In this document: piece after piece, positions 16,322 through 23,721 of the stretch | How the letters are laid out: the number at the start of each line of letters is the position of its first letter | Numbering within the stretch: the stretch's first letter is position 1 | Translations under genes and position numbers: made by a program | Assembly (NCBI GenBank): GCA_017417025.1 | Contig: JAFPZY010000050.1 | Coordinates: forward strand, 1-40,431 | From: Paludibacteraceae bacterium | Lineage (GTDB): Bacteria > Bacteroidota > Bacteroidia > Bacteroidales > Paludibacteraceae | Direction of reading: 5' to 3' | Length of the DNA stretch: 40,431 nt | Notes under the pieces: model-generated | What the model was told of the DNA's origin: nothing | What the model saw: only the letters and a program-made list of their open reading frames with translations | Databases searched by the model: none

Positions 16322-17022
16322 TTGTCTCTCAGTTTTTTATAATAAATAGTTTCTTGTCTATCCGGATAAATCTCAATCATCTTGTCTAAGCAAGTATTAG
16401 ATAAATCATTGAACTCATTATCATCCGCATCTAATAGTATTTTCAATCTTTTCAAGGTCTTGTTATATTCACTTTCCGCAGCTTGGCTTGCTTCTTCTAA
16501 CTCTTTTCGCTTTTCCTGAATTTTTCGATGCACCTCATTGTCATCAGTGATACGGATTGCGGTGTCGTACAATTGTTTTGCTTCGTCAAATTTGTATGAG
16601 GGAATAAGCGCTTCACCTTGCTCTATCATTTCGTACGCTTTCGATACGGCGCGTTTTTTATCAATTACATTGATTACCTTTATAACGCCAATCGCTGCTG
16701 CGATAATGCAGATGAGAACAAGAATAGTTATTCCTATTTTCTTCTTGTTTACCGCCCACCATTCTGCACGTTTTTCTGCGCGAATACGTGCTTCTTCGGC
16801 TTCTTTGGCTTCGCGCTCTTTGCGGATACGCTCTTGCTCTGCCAAATACTCTTGACGTTGACGTTCACGCTCTGCCGCCTCCCGTTCATTAGCCAAACGA
16901 ATTTCCTCTTCTCTTTTTTGAATTAAGAGAAGAACTTCACCTTTAGAAATTCCGCATTGAGGACAAGCCTTTGCGTGTTCTGAAAATTGTTTCCCGCATT
17001 TGGGACATGTAATAAGTGCCAT
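16318..17022 (-). CDS. Zinc-ribbon membrane protein with TPR-like C-terminus
   Basis: 234 residues. An N-terminal zinc ribbon (C6, C9, C20, C23 in MALITCPKCGKQFSEHAKAC) is followed by a charged coiled coil at 35-88. One membrane helix spans about 96-118. The C-terminal domain of about 110 residues has TPR-like helices (FDEAKQLYDTAIRIT). Cytosolic ribbon and periplasmic C-terminus is the likely topology. Its first 80 residues closely resemble the LRR protein at 18139-18837. Unknown function; it looks like one variant of a modular set with a constant front and a variable back. Confidence 0.8.
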   Translation of the reverse strand: MALITCPKCGKQFSEHAKACPQCGISKGEVLLLIQKREEEIRLANEREAAERERQRQEYLAEQERIRKEREAKEAEEARIRAEKRAEWWAVNKKKIGITILVLICIIAAAIGVIKVINVIDKKRAVSKAYEMIEQGEALIPSYKFDEAKQLYDTAIRITDDNEVHRKIQEKRKELEEASQAAESEYNKTLKRLKILLDADDNEFNDLSNTCLDKMIEIYPDRQETIYYKKLRDK

Positions 17023-17093
17023 ATTGAAGTAAGTTTAATTTTAATTTATACTAAAAATCCCACCTAGATACTTCCTTGAATCGCTTCCCTTAT

Positions 17094-18062
17094 TTACCAA
17101 ACCTCATATCTTTCTTCTCCATTGCTCGTATATAATGAACGTCCTTCGATTTTAATCTTCACTGGAGTATTAAGTTCGTTAGTATAAAGATATAAATAGT
17201 TAGCATCAGACTCCACTTTGTATATAGAGAACTCCATTTTCTCTTCCAGGACGTTTGTGCCAGGATAGTTCCACCAAATAATATACTTTCCCTTGCCTAA
17301 ACTATTATAACTGAATGCATAATATTGATATCCTTTGTTTGTAAATTGAGAGGCTCTATAAGTAGTACCTGAAAAATCTTTCCATTTAATCCTTAAAGCG
17401 TTATATGCTTCTTTAGCCAGTCGCTCTTCCTCCTGCTTTTTCCTCATCTCCTCTCTTTCTCTTTGGGCTTGTTGCTCCTTTTGATATTGTTCCTGTCTTG
17501 CTTGTTCGGCAGCTTCTTGGACTTTATAATGAACAAAAGAGATTAAACCACCTATAATTCCTGTGATAATTAGAATTACTAAGATAGTAGAAAAAGAGCT
17601 TTTCTTTTGAATAGATGGGTTTTGCGGAACTCTTTCATCATGTTTCTTAAACTTGTCAGATGGACAGCCGCAATTAGGACAGTCTGCGGGTATGATCTCT
17701 GCAAAAACTTTCCCACAATCAGGACATTCGAGTTTTTCACCATGTACAAATTTTGTTTTCGCACGTTTTATGAACATATTTGAAGGGCATCCACATATCG
17801 GACAATCGGAATCCTCGTTCGTTATAACAGAATTGCAATCAGGACATATAGCATCATAATCTTTTGTCGGTTGAGCAGATAAATTACTACCAGATTCACT
17901 TTTTTGTTGTTCTGGACTTGAGGCACTATAGTTACTAGATGTAGTATCAGCCTCATCTATTACTATGAAATTATCTGTGGAGCACCCGCATTTAGGGCAT
18001 GCATAAAGTGTTTCACCCTCTGTCATCACATTTCCGCATTTGGAACATTTATATGTTTTCAT
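17094..18062 (-). CDS. Triple zinc-ribbon membrane protein
   Basis: 322 residues with three zinc ribbons: C6/C9/C22/C25, C73/C76/C87/C90 and C113/C116/C128/C131. Each ends in a 'CGC(P/S)S' motif. A membrane helix follows at about 158-178, then a Gln/Glu/Arg coiled coil (180-220) and a C-terminal beta-rich domain of about 100 residues (WKDFSGTTYRASQFTNKGYQ onward). No known catalytic motif. It lies 71 bp before the next gene and shares the ribbon-TM-variable-domain layout. Confidence 0.8.
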   Translation of the reverse strand: MKTYKCSKCGNVMTEGETLYACPKCGCSTDNFIVIDEADTTSSNYSASSPEQQKSESGSNLSAQPTKDYDAICPDCNSVITNEDSDCPICGCPSNMFIKRAKTKFVHGEKLECPDCGKVFAEIIPADCPNCGCPSDKFKKHDERVPQNPSIQKKSSFSTILVILIITGIIGGLISFVHYKVQEAAEQARQEQYQKEQQAQREREEMRKKQEEERLAKEAYNALRIKWKDFSGTTYRASQFTNKGYQYYAFSYNSLGKGKYIIWWNYPGTNVLEEKMEFSIYKVESDANYLYLYTNELNTPVKIKIEGRSLYTSNGEERYEVW

Positions 18063-18083
18063 AATTGATATTATTATGATTTA

Positions 18084-18117
18084 CCTCCACTTTACTAGTT
18101 GGCTATCGGCAGACTCC
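18084..18117 (-). repeat. 34-bp leader repeat, copy 2
   Basis: Copy of 14630-14663, placed in the gap just 5' of the triple zinc-ribbon gene. Together the two copies bracket the segment 14969-18062 as direct repeats. Confidence 0.65.
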
Positions 18118-18138
18118 AATCAATGTATTATTATACAA

Positions 18139-18837
18139 TCAATAATATATTACTTCTGTATAATCAGTTAATTCTAGTTTACCTCGAAATCTATATGGAA
18201 TTGTCAGTGTCCGTATTTTGCAATATTGGAAAGCCCAACTATCAATACTTGTGACGCTATTTGGTATTACCACAGAAGTCAAACTGGTGCATTTTTGGAA
18301 AGCAATAAATCCAATGCTTGTTACACTATTTGGAATAGTGACAGATGTTAAGCCTTTGCATCCCCTGAAAGCAGATACTCCGATACTTGTGACGCTATTG
18401 GGAATCTCAACCGAAGTCAACTCGATGCAATCTACGAAGGCATTATCTTCAATACTTGTGACATTATCTGGTATTTTCACAATGACAGATTCCTTTGAAA
18501 AACGCAGTGGATTGTGAAGTGCAGATAATAACTCTGCGCTATTTTTCGCAGATATAGGCATTGAATTTATATGGACCGTATATCCAGAAACAAGTACGAA
18601 TACTGCTATAACAACTGCGACTATCCACAAAGTAGTGCGTTTTTTTGCGCGAATACGGGCTTCTTCGGCTTCTTTGGCTTCGCGCTCTTTGCGGATACGC
18701 TCACGCTCAGCTGCTTCGCGTTCTGCTTGTTCTTTGATTAAGCGTTGTACTTCCTCTTTGGAAGTGCCGCATTGCGGACAAACTTGAGCGCGGTCGGAAA
18801 ATTCCTTGCCGCACTTCGGACATTTAATTAGTGCCAT
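18139..18837 (-). CDS. Zinc-ribbon membrane protein with BspA-type leucine-rich repeats
   Basis: 232 residues. Zinc ribbon C6/C9/C20/C23, charged coil 30-66, membrane helix 69-88. The C-terminus has about four BspA-like (LRR_5) repeats of 23 residues with the consensus LTSVxIPNSVTSIGxxAFxxC (about 112-215). BspA-type repeats are usually surface or binding modules. Here the topology puts them in the periplasm behind a cytosolic ribbon. About 57 bp encoding the coil is nearly identical to DNA in the gene at 16318-17022, evidence of recent module exchange. Confidence 0.82.
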   Translation of the reverse strand: MALIKCPKCGKEFSDRAQVCPQCGTSKEEVQRLIKEQAEREAAERERIRKEREAKEAEEARIRAKKRTTLWIVAVVIAVFVLVSGYTVHINSMPISAKNSAELLSALHNPLRFSKESVIVKIPDNVTSIEDNAFVDCIELTSVEIPNSVTSIGVSAFRGCKGLTSVTIPNSVTSIGFIAFQKCTSLTSVVIPNSVTSIDSWAFQYCKIRTLTIPYRFRGKLELTDYTEVIYY

Positions 18838-18842
18838 AATAA

Positions 18843-19409
18843 TTATAAATTTTCTTTAAGACATTGTAACATCGGTTTCAGATATTTCATAGCCTCTTGT
18901 GGATTAGATAAATGAAACGAAAACTGTGTCATTGAATTATGAGGTTTTATAACCAATATTCTATGCGCCCGTACAACAAATGCAATTATGCCAAAAATTG
19001 CACCTAAGATCATCATTATTATAGGCATTGTGTCAGACCACCATTGCATTTTTGCATATATGCCAAACAGGAATAATAATATTCCTATTATAAGCGGAAT
19101 CCACCAATATCTATTACGAGTAATATCTACGCAACTAATAGATTTAACAGGTATATACATGACTCCTGACATATTTGTATTTACCTCATCCCATCCTCCA
19201 AGACTCCATATTTTATTGGTTATATGCACTTTCCCATCTGAATAATACACTTTTTCTCCTGTAACTGTTGCGTCTACTGATCTTGCAACAGCAGTTAATT
19301 CTTTTTCTTTAAAAAAATCAGACGACGGGCATCCACAATTAGGACATGAGGCTGGCACATTGCCTTCTTCAAATGTTTTTCCACAATCCGGGCATACATA
19401 ATTTTTCAT
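18843..19409 (-). CDS. Zinc-ribbon protein with two membrane helices (DUF6232-like)
   Basis: 188 residues from the ATG at 19409, which follows GGGATAG; the frame extends to 19439, but the ribbon MKNYVCPDCG fixes the start. Zinc ribbon C6/C9/C22/C25 ends in the CGCPSS motif also seen in the triple-ribbon protein. A beta-rich segment (45-100) precedes two adjacent membrane helices (about 102-119 and 128-147). A further beta segment, ILVIKPHNSMTQF, follows. The layout resembles small DUF6232 proteins. First gene of the cluster, 5 bp before the LRR gene, behind a leader of about 540 nt. Confidence 0.72.
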   Translation of the reverse strand: MKNYVCPDCGKTFEEGNVPASCPNCGCPSSDFFKEKELTAVARSVDATVTGEKVYYSDGKVHITNKIWSLGGWDEVNTNMSGVMYIPVKSISCVDITRNRYWWIPLIIGILLFLFGIYAKMQWWSDTMPIIMMILGAIFGIIAFVVRAHRILVIKPHNSMTQFSFHLSNPQEAMKYLKPMLQCLKENL

Positions 19410-19460
19410 AATACTATCCCTAATACGTGTCGGGCGCAACGTTTATCGCCTACTCTTTGT

Positions 19461-19479
19461 CGGATTTTCGGCATTCTCC
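19461..19479 (-). repeat. Possible third copy of the leader repeat (partial)
   Basis: On the coding strand GGAGAATGCCGAAAATCCG resembles the first half of copies 1 and 2. It again lies in the leader of a cluster gene. Confidence 0.35.
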
Positions 19480-19630
19480 GCTAATATTGTTTATTTTTTG
19501 TTGGTGATGTTCTTGTTTAGTCCTCGCTCTTATCTTGGTTGTCACTATGTTGCATATATTTGTTTCAAGTGTTCTAAAAGTTATGTTGTCAGGAGATGAT
19601 CCCGTGATGATACTGTTTTTAACTCCACTT

Positions 19631-19843
19631 TCATTGCATACGATTATTTCTTATCCTCGCATCAATCCGGAACAGTTGCGAAAAAACTTCTGATTCACAC
19701 AGGATTGATTGTTGCAACAAAAAGCGACGACCAACTTTAACACAAAACAAAATACTGCTTCCGCTTTCATACATACGGGTGTCTGGCATAACCCAAGGAT
19801 AGAAAAGCAAAAGCAGCACATACAAAAGTATGCACTGACGCAT
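19631..19843 (-). CDS. Possible small membrane peptide in the long leader (70 aa)
   Basis: A frame of 70 codons from the ATG at 19843 begins with a hydrophobic stretch (ILLYVLLLLFYPWV) and then a basic/cysteine-containing region. No family recognised and codon use is unremarkable. It lies downstream of the promoter at 19958-19989 and could be a leader peptide or chance. The rest of 19410-19950 shows no other gene. Confidence 0.25.
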   Translation of the reverse strand: MRQCILLYVLLLLFYPWVMPDTRMYESGSSILFCVKVGRRFLLQQSILCESEVFSQLFRIDARIRNNRMQ

Positions 19844-19917
19844 TGCCAATCGTTTCCTTTTATAAGCTGCCAGACTTATGTATGTACAGATTGACTCGTC
19901 AGTAAATAATATATATG

Positions 19918-19954
19918 GTTCGCGTGTGCGAACCGATTATCCGCTGATAATCGC
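19918..19954 (-). promoter_or_regulatory. Two perfect hairpins at the 5' end of the zinc-ribbon cluster transcript
   Basis: GGTTCGC-GTGT-GCGAACC (19918-19935) and GATTATC-CGCT-GATAATC (19936-19953) are adjacent perfect inverted repeats. They begin within a few bases of the expected transcription start (about 19951). A related TTTCGCACACGCAAA lies upstream at 20039-20053. They may be an mRNA-stabilising or sensing leader, or operator sites. Confidence 0.55.
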
Positions 19955-19957
19955 TCG

Positions 19958-19989
19958 CAAAGTTACGACAACAAATCGGAATATGCAAA
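19958..19989 (-). promoter_or_regulatory. Promoter of the zinc-ribbon cluster
   Basis: Read leftwards: TTTG, exactly 20 nt, TAACTTTG. Confidence 0.75.
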
Positions 19990-20094
19990 TTATTGCAGAA
20001 TAAAAATGCTATTAAATGCATATTTTGTCGTTTTTTGCTTTCGCACACGCAAATTACATACTTTCGGATGTGCTGCTTAGCTCGGGGGGAGTTA

Positions 20095-20664
20095 TTACAG
20101 ATCTTTCTTGATGCCTTTTACACGGACAACATACTGACTTTGTAGCCATCCGGTATTGTCAAAGAGAACTGCTTCGTCTATCGCTTTTCTTTTTACATAG
20201 AAAATAGTATCACTTCCAAGATACTCCGCTGTAGATTCTAAACTAAAGTCCATATACTTTGCGCTTGGACATCTAATAGCTTGGTGTTCCTGATCGAATA
20301 TATAGTTGGCTTCCGCAATGGTTATCCATTTGGAATTAGCAGGGATATGCAAATACCCATCCGATTTGCGATACTCTCCTTTGTCTTTACCATTTACATT
20401 CACATATTGTACTTTTGAATTGCTTTTAATGTCAAAGTACCACAGTACATCGTATGTCTGTGCGTTGGGATCGTAGTTCCAATGGTAACTCTGTTGTCCG
20501 GTAAATATGTCATAAGTCAGATCATCGGACGCAATACAAGCCCAGATGCCCACGATAGAGGAACTGGTGAATGTAGTCGGATCTTCCGGTTTGATGGTTT
20601 CACGCTCACAAGCGGAGCAAATGAAGAGGGCTAAACATAGCCAAACAAAAGTTTTACTTTTCAT
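20095..20664 (-). CDS. Lipoprotein of unknown function
   Basis: 189 residues. The N-terminus MKSKTFVWLCLALFICSAC is a lipoprotein signal with the lipid-attached cysteine at 19. The mature part (SSSIVGIWACIASDD and later segments) is beta-rich, like lipocalin-type Bacteroidetes lipoproteins with a 'GxW' opening. It probably resides in the outer membrane or periplasm. It lies downstream of the kinase and LERLWGYV-type genes on the same strand, but has its own -7 element at 20729-20736. Confidence 0.78.
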   Translation of the reverse strand: MKSKTFVWLCLALFICSACERETIKPEDPTTFTSSSIVGIWACIASDDLTYDIFTGQQSYHWNYDPNAQTYDVLWYFDIKSNSKVQYVNVNGKDKGEYRKSDGYLHIPANSKWITIAEANYIFDQEHQAIRCPSAKYMDFSLESTAEYLGSDTIFYVKRKAIDEAVLFDNTGWLQSQYVVRVKGIKKDL

Positions 20665-20699
20665 TGTTGTAAAGTTTTATAAAGGGTTAATAAATAAAT

Positions 20700-20736
20700 C
20701 AGCGGAACTCCTTGTTTGAATTCCGCTGCAAAGGTA
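20700..20736 (-). promoter_or_regulatory. -7 element with an inverted repeat at the start site of the lipoprotein gene
   Basis: TACCTTTG (coding strand, 20729-20736) adjoins the perfect inverted repeat CAGCGGAA...TTCCGCTG (20700-20728). No good -33 TTTG is present. The repeat may be an operator, a 5' stem, or the terminator of the preceding gene. Confidence 0.45.
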
Positions 20737-20774
20737 GGGAGATTATTTGATATACGGTTAATTCTTGTTACTTC

Positions 20775-21350
20775 TTATTGCGTCAGGAGGGTGACGGACT
20801 GCAGTCCGCCGTTATTGCCTGCTACGTAAGAGACGGTGGTATGTCCTGTAAGGACAAGCTGGTCAATAAAGAGCGGTTGGCCGGTAAGGAAGAATGTAGA
20901 GACGAAAGTGTCTCCCGCGCTAAGCTTTGAGTTAACAGATTCCACTACCTCAAAACGCATATCGCCCAAATAGCGGAACACGCAACGGCGGTTCGGTAAC
21001 CAAGTCACTTCAATACTCTGTCCGGGTTGCAAGTCTTTCGTATGGATACCCTCTGCGATGAACGGATTACTACTGCCATGCTCACCTTCTTTCAAACGGT
21101 TAGTATAATCATTCCAGTCTCGCGAACCGACATACCGTGAAAGAATATTGAGCGTGGAAAGGCGTGTGTTATTGGCCCCATCCACGTAGCCCCACAGCCG
21201 TTCCAGCGTACTAAGCGCCAAGTTCTCATGCAGGCACAGCCATATTTGCGCAGTGAGAGATTCAAAATCGGCAGGTGTAGCCGGACGTGTACCAAAACGC
21301 GCTTCTACATCCTTGCGGAGCTGGATAACCTCGGGTGCACTTTTGTTCAT
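20775..21350 (-). CDS. Bacteroidetes 'LERLWGYV'-type protein
   Basis: 191 residues. The N-terminal 85 residues (RKDVEARFG, LTAQIWLCLHENLALSTLERLWGY, STLNILSRYVGSRDWNDY) form a helical domain found at the front of many Bacteroidetes proteins; it looks like a DNA- or protein-binding bundle. The C-terminal 100 residues are beta-rich (LQPGQSIEVTWLPNRRCVFRYLG onward) and of unknown function. No signal peptide, so cytosolic. It follows the kinase gene by 79 bp and may be a partner or substrate of the kinase. A -7 TACCTTTG lies at 21376-21383 without a clear -33 box. Confidence 0.72.
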   Translation of the reverse strand: MNKSAPEVIQLRKDVEARFGTRPATPADFESLTAQIWLCLHENLALSTLERLWGYVDGANNTRLSTLNILSRYVGSRDWNDYTNRLKEGEHGSSNPFIAEGIHTKDLQPGQSIEVTWLPNRRCVFRYLGDMRFEVVESVNSKLSAGDTFVSTFFLTGQPLFIDQLVLTGHTTVSYVAGNNGGLQSVTLLTQ

Positions 21351-21429
21351 CTGTATAACAATTTAAAATGTGCTGCAAAGGTACTGCTTTTTTCTGATAT
21401 ACACGTACTTCTTATTATTTCTTTCTTAT

Positions 21430-22689
21430 TCACTCCTCTGGTAAAACTCGGGCTAAGGAGTCGTACAATTGGTCATTCAAGTTGAAATATGAGAAATATG
21501 CCTGCATGAATTCTTCATGCAAAACGGGATCTTTGATTGATTGCTCCGTCCTCTTGAAATTTTCTCTCAGACCTCCATCATAGTCTCGGGCTTCTTTCAG
21601 AGTCTTAATTTCTCCGCGTTTGACGGCTCGGCGGATGGCTTTATGGCGTGCCAAATGGATGGAAGCCGCTTTGCTACGGACAGATTCATTAGGAGAAGGG
21701 GTATTCGCATTGAGAGCCAATGAATCAACAAGGCTTTTTAGCGAATCGAGAAGGTACTGCCGTTCCGCATTTTGCATACGGAGCGAATCGAGAAGGTGCT
21801 GCCGTTCCGCGTTTTGCATACGCAGCGAATCCATATCGGCAGAAAGGCTCTTCTCCTGCTCGCTATGCCTGAGTTCTGCTTGTCGGTATTCGGCATACAT
21901 ACCCCATCCCGCAAGACATAGTACTGCCACCAACAGAAGCGACGCCGGTAACCATATACGCACTCTGTCTATTCTACGGATAGCCCGTAACACCTGCGCA
22001 CAGGAAGAATACCGATCAGCAGAGTTAGTCCGCGTACACCGACGAGCGATACATCTATAGCGATGCGGAAACAGGAGATTGATGATTTTGCCGACCGAAT
22101 AAATATCCGCGCGGCTGTCAATAGGCATACCCGCCAACTGCTCTGGTGCAATAAAAGCCATCGAACCGGCGGGCTGCTTGAACGTGACATAATCATCCGT
22201 ATCAGACACACCAAAATCAATCAGTTTGACCGTAGAGCCGTTGCGGGTGATGAGGATATTGGTTGGTTTGATGTCGCGGTGAATAATCTGGCGCTCATGC
22301 AAAAAAGACAGCGCATCAAGTAGTTGCTTTAAGATGCGTCGGCGGATAGCGGCAGATGGTTTCGTCTCAAGAAACTGATCCAGCGTAATGCCATCAATAT
22401 ACTCCATTTGGATATACCAACCGATAGCATCCATATGCCCGAAATCCAACAGACGGACGATATTCGGATGATCCACAGCCACTCCAATAGAAAACTCCTT
22501 GCGAAGCAGTTCGATGTGCGGTGTGGACTCACGATAAGGCTCTGCCAAGGCTTTGAGCACATACTTGCGTCCGAAACGGGTTGCTACATATAGTGCGTTG
22601 TGCCCTTCCGGAGACAGCAATTCCGGCTCTGACCATACATCAGAGAAATCCGCCGACAGAGGCGATATGATAAATGAAGAATCAGTCAT
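21430..22689 (-). CDS. Membrane-anchored Hanks-type Ser/Thr protein kinase
   Basis: About 419 residues from the ATG at 22689; a TTG six bases earlier is less likely. The kinase domain spans about 18-240 in the frame counted from that TTG. The ATP-anchoring Lys is in YVLKAL (48), the catalytic loop is HRDIKPTN (139-146), the DFG motif is at 160-162 and the APE motif at 183-185. A glycine-rich loop is poorly formed. A membrane helix (about 248-266) separates it from a periplasmic coiled coil with two perfect-register 14-residue repeats (DSLRMQNAERQHLL and DSLRMQNAERQYLL). A helical C-terminus follows. The layout suggests that a periplasmic sensor region controls a cytosolic kinase. Confidence 0.88.
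   Translation of the reverse strand: MTDSSFIISPLSADFSDVWSEPELLSPEGHNALYVATRFGRKYVLKALAEPYRESTPHIELLRKEFSIGVAVDHPNIVRLLDFGHMDAIGWYIQMEYIDGITLDQFLETKPSAAIRRRILKQLLDALSFLHERQIIHRDIKPTNILITRNGSTVKLIDFGVSDTDDYVTFKQPAGSMAFIAPEQLAGMPIDSRADIYSVGKIINLLFPHRYRCIARRCTRTNSADRYSSCAQVLRAIRRIDRVRIWLPASLLLVAVLCLAGWGMYAEYRQAELRHSEQEKSLSADMDSLRMQNAERQHLLDSLRMQNAERQYLLDSLKSLVDSLALNANTPSPNESVRSKAASIHLARHKAIRRAVKRGEIKTLKEARDYDGGLRENFKRTEQSIKDPVLHEEFMQAYFSYFNLNDQLYDSLARVLPEE
21741..21824. repeat. Two 42-bp tandem repeats inside the kinase gene
   Basis: Units 21741-21782 and 21783-21824 differ at four positions; a partial third begins GCGAATC at 21825. The repeats encode the coiled-coil repeats, so copy-number change would lengthen the periplasmic stalk in frame. 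Confidence 0.8.
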
Positions 22690-22709
22690 TGCCAAACAAT
22701 TTTATGATG

Positions 22710-22740
22710 CAAAATTACAACAAAAAAACGACATACGCAA
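22710..22740 (-). promoter_or_regulatory. Promoter of the kinase gene
   Basis: Read leftwards: TTG, 20 nt, TAATTTTG. Confidence 0.7.
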
Positions 22741-22759
22741 GGGCATACGTCATTTTTAG

Positions 22760-22815
22760 CGATTTTTCTTGTCTCGGTCATCTCCCTGTCTTCTCCCGCT
22801 CATCGGTCGGTTGGA
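22760..22815. repeat. Dispersed repeat, copy D
   Basis: GCGATTTTTCTTGTCTCGGT begins this copy, and nearly the same string begins copy E at about 23786. It lies 3' of the AbiF-type gene. With copy E it brackets the AbiF-RNA module as direct repeats. Confidence 0.65.
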
Positions 22816-22877
22816 GAAGCAAAGGACGAACTATAGTTTCATTCTCCTGTTTTGCGTCTCGGAGAGGGACGTGTATT

Positions 22878-23579
22878 TTATTTGTCTTCGTTACTTTGTA
22901 CAATCTTCTTGCAAACGGCTTGCACGTGGTCGAGACCATAAAGCAACGCACGGCTGTCTATTCCCATCCACATAAAGAGAGTTTGGATTTTCTGATATTC
23001 ATTCAATATGTATGAGGTATCTACAGACACGGAATCATGCGTAAAACAAATTGGCTCATGGTGGGCAATTCGATTACGCAGCGTATTAACCTTATCCAAC
23101 TCGTTGAAGATGTATGTGTTGTTGCAGTTAAACTCAGCAGAGGAACGTGGTTTATTGGGAAATACCTTGAGTAAGCATTTACCACTTGCGCGGTATTGTA
23201 CGTTCGCAAACATATATTTCCATGTGCCCATATTCAGTGCTGACAGCAATTTGGAATGTTTGTATGTTCCGTCGTGCATCAATTTGTCGTACGCCTTCTG
23301 TATTTGCGACCTTGATTCATTCATTTTAGGATTGTCAAAGATACCTCCCGGCATGATAGCGTCACGCAACCATTCATTGCCAAAATGGGCAATCATCTGT
23401 TTGTCGATAGCATTGCGAAGTGCGACCTCGAAACAACTAACGACCGTGAACACTTCCTGCGAAAGGTGAAGATTTTCCCTGTACAGAGTCATCGCTTTGC
23501 TGGTATTCCCTCCACACGCAGCAAGGTATCTTCCCATTCTTTCGGGTGACATTATTGTTTCAAAATCGGCGTATTTCAT
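22878..23579 (-). CDS. AbiF/AbiD-type (Abi_2) abortive-infection HEPN protein
   Basis: 233 residues. The N-terminal pattern SPERMGRYLAACGGN...AMTLYRENLHLSQEV and EVALRNAID (51-59), the central WLRDAI and MGTWKYMF, and the C-terminal LRNRIAHHEPI (167-177) follow the Abi_2 family in order. RNRIAH at 168-173 is a HEPN RX4H motif, the likely RNase active site; R55 and H65 form a second RN...H pair. Abi_2 proteins cause growth arrest or abortive infection. AbiF members are known to be paired with a conserved non-coding RNA acting as antitoxin, and are considered relatives of the Cas13 ancestor. A structured RNA with its own promoter lies head to head at 23607-23743. No good consensus promoter for this gene itself was found. 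Confidence 0.85.
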   Translation of the reverse strand: MKYADFETIMSPERMGRYLAACGGNTSKAMTLYRENLHLSQEVFTVVSCFEVALRNAIDKQMIAHFGNEWLRDAIMPGGIFDNPKMNESRSQIQKAYDKLMHDGTYKHSKLLSALNMGTWKYMFANVQYRASGKCLLKVFPNKPRSSAEFNCNNTYIFNELDKVNTLRNRIAHHEPICFTHDSVSVDTSYILNEYQKIQTLFMWMGIDSRALLYGLDHVQAVCKKIVQSNEDK

Positions 23580-23606
23580 TAAAAATATTATTTTTTCGTC
23601 AAATTA

Positions 23607-23638
23607 TTTGGTAGTTACAAAAAAATGTAGTACCTTTG
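23607..23638 (+). promoter_or_regulatory. Perfect promoter of the AbiF-linked RNA
   Basis: TTTG (23607-23610), exactly 20 nt, TACCTTTG (23631-23638). No ORF with a plausible start follows for over 400 bp. It is divergent from the AbiF-type gene, whose ATG is only 28 bp away. Confidence 0.8.
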
Positions 23639-23644
23639 CGCTCG

Positions 23645-23693
23645 GAATTCCCGGTAGTCCCTGACGCAAGTCAAACTATCGGGTGTCGTTTTT
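23645..23693 (+). ncRNA. Candidate RNA antitoxin: GNRA hairpin RNA next to the AbiF-type gene
   Basis: Starting a few bases after the promoter, CCCGGTAGT (23650-23658) pairs with ACTATCGGG (23675-23683) in nine pairs, one of them G-U. Inside it, after an asymmetric CCC/A internal loop, TGAC (23662-23665) pairs with GTCA (23670-23673) across a GCAA tetraloop. The sequence TGTCGTTTTT follows, giving a T5 end at 23689-23693. A second weak hairpin, GCCA...TGGC with six T (23722-23743), offers an alternative 3' end, so the RNA is about 50 or 100 nt. The structure and the head-to-head position suggest the known AbiF-associated RNA. Expression and pairing with the protein are inferred. Confidence 0.65.
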
Positions 23694-23721
23694 ATAGTAC
23701 CCTTCCTGTTTTTCTGAAACC

